Source: Streptacidiphilus fuscans (GTDB lineage Bacteria > Actinomycetota > Actinomycetes > Streptomycetales > Streptomycetaceae). Taken from it: a DNA stretch of 64,000 bases. Both the position numbers and the translations under genes were made by a program. Position 1 is the stretch's first letter, and the number at the start of each line of letters is the position of its first letter. Under the pieces are notes generated by a model. That model did no database searches. It worked only from the letters and a program-made list of their open reading frames with translations, and was not told the DNA's origin. The DNA is taken from the NCBI RefSeq assembly GCF_015690355.1, contig NZ_JADPRT010000016.1:124001-188000 (forward strand), in the 5' to 3' direction. Shown piece after piece: positions 15,980 to 22,843 of this stretch.

Positions 15980-17473
15980 CTACGCCATCTGCCGTGAGGC
16001 GAACGCTCCTTGGGGCAGACTGACCGACACCACGGTGCCGATGCCGACCCAGGAGGAGAGCGCCAGCTCCCCTCCTGCGCGCCGGACCCGGTCCCGCATC
16101 GCGCCGAGCCCGACGCCCACGGCCTCCACGGCCTCCATGGCCTGTTCCAGGTCAACGCCCGCCGTCGCGGGGGCCGTTGCGCCCGCCGTGTTCGCCGCAG
16201 CCGCAGCCCCAGCCGCTGCCACGCCCGCAGCCGCGCCCGCGCCCGCGTCTCCACCCGCGCCCGCCGCGTGCACCTCGCGCGCGGTGCACGGGGCACCGGC
16301 CACCAGGCCGGGCGGCAGGCCCACTCCGTTGTCGCGGACCTCCAGGGTGAGCTCGCCGTCCGCGTACCGGAGCGTCACGTCGACCCGCGTCGCCCAGGCG
16401 TGCCGCAGCGCGTTGTTGACCGCCTCCTGGGTCACCCGCAGCATCGCGCTCTCACGCGCCGGGGACAGCCGGAACGGCGTGCCGAGCACCAGGAAGTCCA
16501 CTCGCGGCACGCGACTGCGGGCCGCGCTCCCCCATGCCTGCTCCGAGGCGGCCAGGCTCCGCCGCACCAGCGCGACGTAGCGCCGGACGGCCGCGGGCAG
16601 GCCGCCCTCACCCAACTCGCTGTAGGCGATGCCGTGGACCATGTCGCGGGCCTGGCCCAGCGCCACCGAGTTGATCTCGGCCGCCGCCCGCAACCGTGTG
16701 CGGGCCTTCTCCGCCTGGGCAGCCGACGGCAGCGACTCGTCCGCCGCCTTGAGCAGCATCGCCACGGCGGAGAGCTCCTGGGCGACGGTGTCGTGGATGT
16801 CCTGGGCCATCCGGCCGCGCTCCTCGACCCTGCCCTCCTCGCGCCCCTCGTCCCGGCCGCTCTCGTGGCGCGCCTGACTGTCCTCGTGGACCCGGCGCAG
16901 CTCCTCGACCAGCGCGCGGTCGCGGAGCCTGAGCAGGCGGATCAGCATCAGGCTGCGGGCCAGGCCGAGCGCCATCCCGGCGGCGACCAGCAGCCCGAGC
17001 GTGGGCAGGGAGCCGCTGGCGCCGTGGGCCAACGTGCGCATCACCAAGGCTGCGGCCGTCAGCCCGCCGACGACGTAGAACGGGCGGACCGGGAGGACCA
17101 GCAGGTAGACGAAGTAGAGCGGCGCGACCAGGATCTCGTACTCCACGCACACCACGGCGAGGGCGAGCCAGAGCGCGGTGAGGGCGACCAGCCAGAGCAC
17201 CGCCTCCGGGCAGACCTCGCGGGCCGGGACCCACCGTCTCGCGTCCGCGCCGCTGCGACGGCAGACCTCCGGAGCCAGGGCGTAGACGGCGGCGAAGACC
17301 AGGCTCAGCGGAAGGGTGTGCGAGCAGGGACCGCTCCCGCCCCAGAGCCGGACCTGCACGGTGAGCGCCAGCAGCAGGGCGAGCACCAGCAGGTGCACCG
17401 GCGCCAGCAGCCCGCGTCCCGCTCGGAGGAGGCGGCGACGGGCCCTCTCCCACACGATGGCTGGCTGCGTCAC
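15980..17473 (-). CDS. NarX/DesK-type sensor histidine kinase (HisKA_3) with Ala-rich insert
   Basis: This is a 497-residue kinase. The N-terminal half has about five to six membrane spans (residues 20-185). A coiled Arg/Glu-rich linker leads to the HisKA_3 H-box MAQDIHDTVAQELSAV (His about 227). The ATPase domain has the N-box TQEAVNNALRHA and G1 DNGVGLPPG, and ends with the G2 box GVGLGAMRDRV. Between G1 and G2 is an insert of about 55 residues made almost wholly of Ala, Gly and Thr, unusual at this position. The partner is probably the regulator at 14525-15247. Confidence 0.9.
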   Translation of the reverse strand: MTQPAIVWERARRRLLRAGRGLLAPVHLLVLALLLALTVQVRLWGGSGPCSHTLPLSLVFAAVYALAPEVCRRSGADARRWVPAREVCPEAVLWLVALTALWLALAVVCVEYEILVAPLYFVYLLVLPVRPFYVVGGLTAAALVMRTLAHGASGSLPTLGLLVAAGMALGLARSLMLIRLLRLRDRALVEELRRVHEDSQARHESGRDEGREEGRVEERGRMAQDIHDTVAQELSAVAMLLKAADESLPSAAQAEKARTRLRAAAEINSVALGQARDMVHGIAYSELGEGGLPAAVRRYVALVRRSLAASEQAWGSAARSRVPRVDFLVLGTPFRLSPARESAMLRVTQEAVNNALRHAWATRVDVTLRYADGELTLEVRDNGVGLPPGLVAGAPCTAREVHAAGAGGDAGAGAAAGVAAAGAAAAANTAGATAPATAGVDLEQAMEAVEAVGVGLGAMRDRVRRAGGELALSSWVGIGTVVSVSLPQGAFASRQMA

Positions 17474-17537
17474 CCTGTCCCCCTTCGCGGACCTGCCTGT
17501 TCGGCATACCCCGACGGTTGTACAGCCTACTTCGACC

Positions 17538-19331
17538 TCAATCGATCTTCGTCGCCCATTCCTTGATCTTTCCGATCCGTGTCTGGAGTTGGTGCGCCGA
17601 CGCCTGGGCGGTGAGCGGTCCGCCGCAGATCCTGCGCAGCTCGTTGTGGATGGTGCCGTGCGGCTGGCCGGTGCGGTGGTGCCAGGCGCCGACCAGGCCG
17701 TTCAACTCCTTGCGCAGGTCCATCATCTGCTGGTGCGTGACCACCGGACGGTCCTCGGCCGGCATCTCCAGCAGGTCCGCCTCCTCGGCGGGCTTGGTCT
17801 TGCTGCGCTGGATCTGCCGGGTCTGCCGACGCTGCAGCAACAGCCGCACCTGGTCCGGCTCCAACAGGCCGGGGATGCCGAGGTAGTCCGACTCGTCCTC
17901 GGAGCCGGCATGCGCCTGCATACCGAACTCGGCGCCCTCGTACAGGACGCGGTCGAAGACGGCGTCGGACTCCAGCGCCTCCCAGGCCATCTCGTCGAGG
18001 CCGCCGTCGGCCTCGTCCTTCGTCTTCTCGGCCTCGGCGAGGAGCGCGTCCTCCTCGGAGAAGAGGCCGTCCTCGTCCTTCTTCTGCCGGTCGAGGATGT
18101 GGTCGCGCTGGACCTCCATCTCGTTGGCGAAGGTCATCAGCGTCGGCACGGTCGGCAGGAAGACCGACGCGGTCTCACCGCGCTTGCGCGCACGCACGAA
18201 ACGGCCGACGGCCTGGGCGAAGAAGAGCGGCGTGGAGATCGAGGTGGCGTAGACGCCCACGGCGAGCCGGGGCACGTCGACGCCCTCGGACACCATGCGG
18301 ACCGCGACCATCCAGCGCGAGGTGCCCTGGGAGAAGTCGGTGATCCGCTGGGAGGCCTCCGCCTCGTCGGAGAGGACCAGGGTGGCGCCCTCGCCGGTGA
18401 TCTCGCGGATCATCTTGGCGTAGGCGCGGGCCGACTCCTGGTCGGAGGCGATCACCAACGCGCCCGCGTCCGGGATGGACTTGCGCACCTCGGTCAGCCG
18501 AACGTCGGCGGCCTTCAGCACGTTGGGCATCCACTCGCCGAGCGGCGAGAGCGCCGTGCGCCAGGCCTGGGCGATGGCGTCCTTGGTCATCGGCTCGCCG
18601 AGCCTGGCCGCGACCTCGTCACCGGCCTTGGTGCGCCAGCGCATGTTGCCGCTGTAGGAGAGGAAGATCACCGGGCGGACCACGTGGTCCGCCAGCGCGT
18701 TGCCGTAGCCGTAGGTGTAGTCGGCGAGGCTGCGGCGGATGCCGTCGCCCCCGGCCGCGTAGGTGACGAACGGGATCGGGTTGGTGTCGGACCGGAACGG
18801 CGTACCGGTCAGCGCGAGCCGCCGGGTGGCCGGCTCGAAGGCCTCCAGGCAGGCCTCACCCCAGGACTTGGAGTCGCCCGCGTGGTGGATCTCGTCGAGG
18901 ATCACCAGCGTCTTGCGGTTCTCGGCCCGGTTCCGGTGCAGCATCGGGTTGACGCCGACACCCGCGTAGGTGACGACGACGCCGTCGTAGTCGCGCGGCA
19001 GCGGACCGCTGCTGTAGGCCGGGTCCAGCTTGATCCCTATCCGGGCGGCGGCCTCGGCCCACTGCTTCTTCAGATGCTCGGTCGGCGCGACGACGGTCAA
19101 CTGCTGCACCACGTGGTTGTGCAGCAGGTACGACGCGAGCGTCAGCGCGAACGTGGTCTTGCCTGCGCCGGGCGTGGCGACCGCGAGGAAGTCGCGGGGC
19201 TGCTGCTCGACGTACTTCTCCATCGCGGCCTGCTGCCAGGCACGGAGTTTGCCTGCCGTACCCCAGGGCGCACGACCGGGGAAGGCGGGGGACAGATGGT
19301 GCGACGCATGGGAAGAGGCGGCGGTACTCAC
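17538..19331 (-). CDS. Superfamily II DEAD/DEAH-box helicase
   Basis: The protein is 597 residues from GTG 19331. The helicase core has Walker A VATPGAGKTTFAL, the DEIH box (VILDEIHHAG), motif III ALTGTPFRSD, and the C-terminal motifs VRMVSEGVDVPRL and QAVGRFVRARKRG. A Glu/Asp-rich C-terminal extension follows. Such proteins resemble the motor subunits of restriction systems but occur widely as stand-alone genes in Streptomyces. I place the start at the STAASSHASHHLSPAF region because homologues I remember begin there; the longer frame overlaps the Doc gene. Its role in DNA repair or defence is undetermined. Confidence 0.88.
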   Translation of the reverse strand: MSTAASSHASHHLSPAFPGRAPWGTAGKLRAWQQAAMEKYVEQQPRDFLAVATPGAGKTTFALTLASYLLHNHVVQQLTVVAPTEHLKKQWAEAAARIGIKLDPAYSSGPLPRDYDGVVVTYAGVGVNPMLHRNRAENRKTLVILDEIHHAGDSKSWGEACLEAFEPATRRLALTGTPFRSDTNPIPFVTYAAGGDGIRRSLADYTYGYGNALADHVVRPVIFLSYSGNMRWRTKAGDEVAARLGEPMTKDAIAQAWRTALSPLGEWMPNVLKAADVRLTEVRKSIPDAGALVIASDQESARAYAKMIREITGEGATLVLSDEAEASQRITDFSQGTSRWMVAVRMVSEGVDVPRLAVGVYATSISTPLFFAQAVGRFVRARKRGETASVFLPTVPTLMTFANEMEVQRDHILDRQKKDEDGLFSEEDALLAEAEKTKDEADGGLDEMAWEALESDAVFDRVLYEGAEFGMQAHAGSEDESDYLGIPGLLEPDQVRLLLQRRQTRQIQRSKTKPAEEADLLEMPAEDRPVVTHQQMMDLRKELNGLVGAWHHRTGQPHGTIHNELRRICGGPLTAQASAHQLQTRIGKIKEWATKID

Positions 19332-19416
19332 GGTCTCCGACGGGGTAGGCGGCTGGACAGGGCTGTCGGCACCCGCCCGATCCACCCCAGGCCCTCGGTC
19401 CGACAACCCGGCAAGC

Positions 19417-19812
19417 TTACCGGCGTGGCGGTTGGGTCTCGTGGAGCTCACGCAATCGACGGGCGATGTCGGCCACATCGTCGGCGGCGCCGGAGGCCAC
19501 GTCGACCACGAGCTTGAAGGCCTCGTCCTGCTCGATCTCCAGCATCTCCGCGCCGTTGAGGTCCAGGAAGACAACGGTGCAGAGCCACGCGGTCCGCTTG
19601 TTGCCGTCGACGAACGGATGGTTGATGGCGAGGGACTGCAGCAGCGCCGCGGCCTTCTCGAAGAGGCCCGGATAGGCCTCGACGCCGTACATCTGGGAGC
19701 CCGGACGCGACATGGCCGATTCGAGCAGCCCCAGATCCCGCAGCCCCATCCGTCGCCCTCCGCAGGCGAGCTCGGAGAGGTCGAGGGCCTCCTGAACGGT
19801 GAGGTACTTCAT
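19417..19812 (-). CDS. doc: Doc-type toxin (Fic/Doc fold) of a type II toxin-antitoxin pair
   Basis: This 131-residue protein has the Doc variant of the Fic motif, HPFVDGNKRTA, after a helical N-terminus (MKYLTVQEALDL). Doc kinases phosphorylate elongation factor Tu and arrest translation. The gene overlaps the antitoxin gene by 4 nt (19809-19812), the usual order of antitoxin first. All motif residues (His, Phe, Asp, Gly, Asn, Lys, Arg) are kept, so the toxin looks intact. The C-terminus ends in TQPPRR. It stands alone between a helicase and an MFS gene. Confidence 0.92.
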   Translation of the reverse strand: MKYLTVQEALDLSELACGGRRMGLRDLGLLESAMSRPGSQMYGVEAYPGLFEKAAALLQSLAINHPFVDGNKRTAWLCTVVFLDLNGAEMLEIEQDEAFKLVVDVASGAADDVADIARRLRELHETQPPRR

Positions 19813-20012
19813 TCGCCGAGCCTGCGCAGCAGCTCGGCGTGGCGGACGGCGTACTTGGCGCCGATGCGCTGGATCACTTCCTGGTCCCCCGTTTCTTCCA
19901 GATACCGGTCGATGGCCTGGAGCACTATCGCGTGCATGCTGCGGCCCTCACGCTCCGCGCGCTCGCGGAGGGCCTCCTGCTGGTCGTCACGGAGACGGAG
20001 ATTCATCGCCAT
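19809..20012 (-). CDS. Ribbon-helix-helix antitoxin partner of Doc
   Basis: This 67-residue basic/acidic protein begins MAMNLRLRDDQQEALRERAE, an Arc/CopG-like beta strand and helix, followed by GRSMHAIVLQAIDRYLEE, the second RHH helix. The C-terminal tail would neutralise Doc. The complex would bind its own promoter upstream of 20012. It is translationally coupled to the toxin gene. Confidence 0.88.
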   Translation of the reverse strand: MAMNLRLRDDQQEALRERAEREGRSMHAIVLQAIDRYLEETGDQEVIQRIGAKYAVRHAELLRRLGE

Positions 20013-20108
20013 GCAACGAGGCTAACGCCGATGACCCCAGAGTGGTACCACTCGATCGGATGGTTCAGCTGCACCATCCCAGGGGCGGTGCACCTCCCCC
20101 TTGGCCGG

Positions 20109-21491
20109 TCACCGGGCCGCGCGGCCCGCGAGCGACGCGCCGATCGCGGCTATGGACGTCATCGCGACGAACACCGCCGTGAAGGCGGACGTCGTGCCCG
20201 TGCCGAGCGCGGTGAACAGCATTCCCGCGAGCGCCGTGCACAGGATGTTGCCGAGGGCGTCGCTGACCTGCAGCGCAGCGGAGTTCGCGCCGGTCTCCCG
20301 CGGCGCGGAGAGCTGGAACATCAGCACGCTGATGGTGGCGATCGCCATCCCCATGCCGAGGCCGCCCAGCACCCACGACCCGGCGACCAGCGCCCCCGGC
20401 GCGTCCGGCTGCGCCGCGACCGTGACGCCCGCGATGGCCACCGCCGCCGCGCCCAGCCCGCAGCGGACCAGGGTGACCCGGTGCCGCTCCGCCCACGGCC
20501 GACCCTGCAGCCAGGACCCGACGGCCCAGGCGATACCGCCGCCCGCGAGCGAGAGACCAGCCAGGGTCGGCGAGTAGTGGTGCTGGGTGACCAGCATCAG
20601 CGGGACGAACGCCTCCGCCGAGATGAACGCGCCCGCCGCGATCCCGCGCAGCAGGATCACCGTCGGCAGGCCGCGCCCGGCGCGGAAGGTCCCGCGCGGC
20701 AGCAGCCGCAGCGCGGACGGCACCAGCAGGGCCGCGCCCACCGCGGCGTACGCCAGCGACCAGAGACTCAGCCGCTGCCCCGCGTACTCCAGCACCCCCG
20801 CGCCCGTGGCCAGCGCGAAGGCCAGCCGGATCCGGCGCCGGTCCAGCGGCTGCCCCGCCTTGTCGCCCGGCGCGAGGCCGCGCAGTTGCGGCAGCATCAG
20901 CACCAGCGGCCCGACGATCAGAACCGGGATGGACAGGAAGACCCAACGCCAGCCCAGATGCTGCGTCACCGTCCCGGACACCAGCGGCCCGACCACCGAC
21001 GGCAGCACCCAGGACGCGGCGAAGGCCGCCAGCACCTTGGGCTGCAGCCGCTCCGGGTAGCGGCGTCCGACGACGACGTAGAGCGCGACGATCACCAGCC
21101 CGCCGCCGAGGCCCTGGATCACCCGGCCGCCGACGAAGGTCCACATGGACGTCGCGGTCCCGGCCACCACCAGCCCGACGCCGAAGACCCCGATCCCCGC
21201 GCCGAGCGGCGCCAGCGGGCCGCGCTTGTCGCACCACTCCCCCGAGACCACCATCGCCAGCAGGCTCGCGGTGAAGAAGCCGGAGAAGGCGAACGCGTAG
21301 AGCCCGACCCCGTGGAGCGCGCGGGCCGCGACCGGCATGGCCGTGTTGACGGCGGTGGCCTCGAAGGCGATCAGCAGGACGCAGGCCACGATGCCCACGG
21401 TGAGCATCCGGTACGGCCGCGTCAGGATCCCGACGGAGCTGTCGGCTTGGTCAGCACGGTCGGCGTCGGTGGCGCGGTCGAGGGTGGTCAC
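20109..21491 (-). CDS. MFS drug-efflux transporter, 12-14 TM
   Basis: This 460-residue membrane protein of the major facilitator superfamily begins its first span with YRMLTVGIVACVLLIAFEAT. The motif-A-like loop GEWCDKRGPLAPL and the motif-C-like segment SWVLPSVVGPLVSG point to drug:H+ antiporters. GTG 21491 (VTTLDRATDAD) is preferred over longer frames. Exported compounds are unknown. No regulator gene is adjacent, and the toxin-antitoxin pair is downstream. A tRNA gene begins about 145 bp upstream on the other strand. Confidence 0.87.
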   Translation of the reverse strand: MTTLDRATDADRADQADSSVGILTRPYRMLTVGIVACVLLIAFEATAVNTAMPVAARALHGVGLYAFAFSGFFTASLLAMVVSGEWCDKRGPLAPLGAGIGVFGVGLVVAGTATSMWTFVGGRVIQGLGGGLVIVALYVVVGRRYPERLQPKVLAAFAASWVLPSVVGPLVSGTVTQHLGWRWVFLSIPVLIVGPLVLMLPQLRGLAPGDKAGQPLDRRRIRLAFALATGAGVLEYAGQRLSLWSLAYAAVGAALLVPSALRLLPRGTFRAGRGLPTVILLRGIAAGAFISAEAFVPLMLVTQHHYSPTLAGLSLAGGGIAWAVGSWLQGRPWAERHRVTLVRCGLGAAAVAIAGVTVAAQPDAPGALVAGSWVLGGLGMGMAIATISVLMFQLSAPRETGANSAALQVSDALGNILCTALAGMLFTALGTGTTSAFTAVFVAMTSIAAIGASLAGRAAR

Positions 21492-21636
21492 TGATCGAGT
21501 GTAAGGGGTGGATCCCCAATACGCCCCTGTCAAATGTTGCGCCGGATCACGGTCGCCGTTCCCCCCGTGAACTCTGCGCCGTACCCGTCGACCTGCCGCT
21601 GGGCAGCCCGTAACGTCGTTCTCGCAAGCACAACTC

Positions 21637-21708
21637 GCCCGTGTGCCCGAGTGGTTGAGGGAACCGCCTGCAAAGCGGTTTACGCCGGTTCGATTCCGGT
21701 CATGGGCT
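21637..21708 (+). tRNA. tRNA-Cys(GCA), unusual sequence
   Basis: This is a 72-nt cloverleaf. The acceptor stem GCCCGTG/CATGGGC has one G-U pair; the D stem is CCC/GGG; the anticodon stem ACCGC/GCGGT holds loop CTGCAAA with anticodon GCA (21670-21672); the variable loop is 4 nt; the T stem GCCGG/CCGGT has loop TTCGATT. U73, the main CysRS identity base, is present, and CCA is not encoded. The acceptor sequence differs from the usual GGTGGAG-type Streptomyces tRNA-Cys that I recall, so this may be a second isodecoder. Confidence 0.85.
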
Positions 21709-21716
21709 CTGCGCCG

Positions 21717-22619
21717 TCACGTGGACGGCAGTACGGACGCGCCGCACCGCCCTGCGGCGTGCGCCTCGAACTCCTGCGGGAAGACGGCCAGCGCGCTGCG
21801 CAGCAGCCGTGCCGCGTCGGCGGCGTGACGGCAGTGGCCGCGCGCGTCCGACTGGGTCGACCAGCGCACCACCGCGTCGAACGCCGCCGGCCGGGTCAGG
21901 TCGGAGAGTGCGGAGACGATCCGGGCCAGGTCGACGCGGCAGCTCCGCTCCTGGAGCCGCAGCAGCCGCAGCGTCTCGTCCACCCCGCAGAGCCCCTCGG
22001 GGAACGCGGTCAGCACACGCGGCTCGCCCACCGGCACGCCGAGGCTGCCCGTCTCCCACCGCGCGGCCAGCGCCCGCTCCGTGGCGACCCAGGTCCCGCG
22101 CGAGCCACCCACCAGCACGGCCTGGGCGCTGCGCGCCGCCCCGCCGAGGAGCGTCCGCACGGGCGTCCCGACCGCCGTCTCGACCACCTGCGGCAGGGTC
22201 TCCCCCGCGTGCACGGTGCAGAGCACGCTCCCCGGCGCGTCCGGCGTCCCGACCGCCCGGAACCAGGCCGCGCCGTACCGCGCCAGCAGCGCGATCTGCG
22301 CGAGCGCCTCGGCGGGGAGGGCGAGGACGGGCGCGGCGGCGGTCCGGTGCAGCGCGGTCGTGACGTGGTGCAGGCCCTCGTCGACCAGGCGCGGGGAGCG
22401 CCGCAGCAGTGTCTCGCTGTTCCGACAGTCCGGGTCCCCGTCCCCGGCGACCACGACGACACCGCGCGCGGGCCGCGCCACCGCGAGCGCGAGCCCGTCC
22501 AGCCCGGCCTCGCCGAGCAGCCCCGGCAGATCGTCCAGGTCGGGCACCGGCCCGTCCACGGCGTCCGTGGCGAGGAGCCGCGGCAGGGTCACCCGGTGCG
22601 GGAGGGTCGCGACGGTCAT
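21717..22619 (-). CDS. Degenerate NuoF-like (SLBB/4Fe-4S region) protein
   Basis: This 300-residue protein aligns by pattern with the NADH dehydrogenase F-subunit C-terminal part found in stand-alone Streptomyces NuoF-like proteins: CRNSETLLRRSPRLVDEGL, an SLBB-like stretch GSVLCTVHAGETLPQVVE, and a tail GHCRHAADAARLLRSALAVF. The cysteine motif ESAGQCGPC, needed for the 4Fe-4S cluster, is reduced to LQERSCRVDL, so cluster binding is doubtful. FMN/NADH loops are weak. ATG 22619 (MTVATLPHRV) is chosen. The gene begins 4 nt past a possible 31-residue ORF and ends 8 bp after the tRNA. Confidence 0.7.
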   Translation of the reverse strand: MTVATLPHRVTLPRLLATDAVDGPVPDLDDLPGLLGEAGLDGLALAVARPARGVVVVAGDGDPDCRNSETLLRRSPRLVDEGLHHVTTALHRTAAAPVLALPAEALAQIALLARYGAAWFRAVGTPDAPGSVLCTVHAGETLPQVVETAVGTPVRTLLGGAARSAQAVLVGGSRGTWVATERALAARWETGSLGVPVGEPRVLTAFPEGLCGVDETLRLLRLQERSCRVDLARIVSALSDLTRPAAFDAVVRWSTQSDARGHCRHAADAARLLRSALAVFPQEFEAHAAGRCGASVLPST

Positions 22620-22623
22620 GTGG

Positions 22624-22719
22624 CTACTTCTTCCGGGCGACCACGACGGTCCCACCGGTCGGCGTGAGCCGCCGGAGCGGGGCCTCACCAGGGCGCTTGG
22701 TTGCTGCAGTGAGGATCAT
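22624..22719 (-). CDS. Possible 31-residue small protein upstream of the NuoF-like gene
   Basis: ATG 22719 with GGGAG about 7-9 nt upstream opens a short frame MILTAATKRPGEAP...VVVARKK, ending 4 nt before the next start. Spacing suggests a translated leader or small basic protein coupled to the NuoF-like gene. No family was recognised, and the reading rests only on the ribosome site and spacing. Confidence 0.35.
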   Translation of the reverse strand: MILTAATKRPGEAPLRRLTPTGGTVVVARKK

Positions 22720-22843
22720 GGTGGTGCTCCCGTCGTTCGTTGACTACAGGAACACCGTGCACGTCCGGAATGAGAGCGTGATGAGCAGAGGGCCACATTT
22801 GCGCTAAGAGGTTGTTGCGACCTCCGGGGGCACAAGGTGACCG

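Noticed and set aside
19332..19574. N-terminal extension of the helicase from the upstream start at 19574
   Set aside because: It would overlap the Doc toxin gene for about 160 bp and has atypical Ser/Trp/Pro composition. The GTG at 19331 fits remembered homologues.
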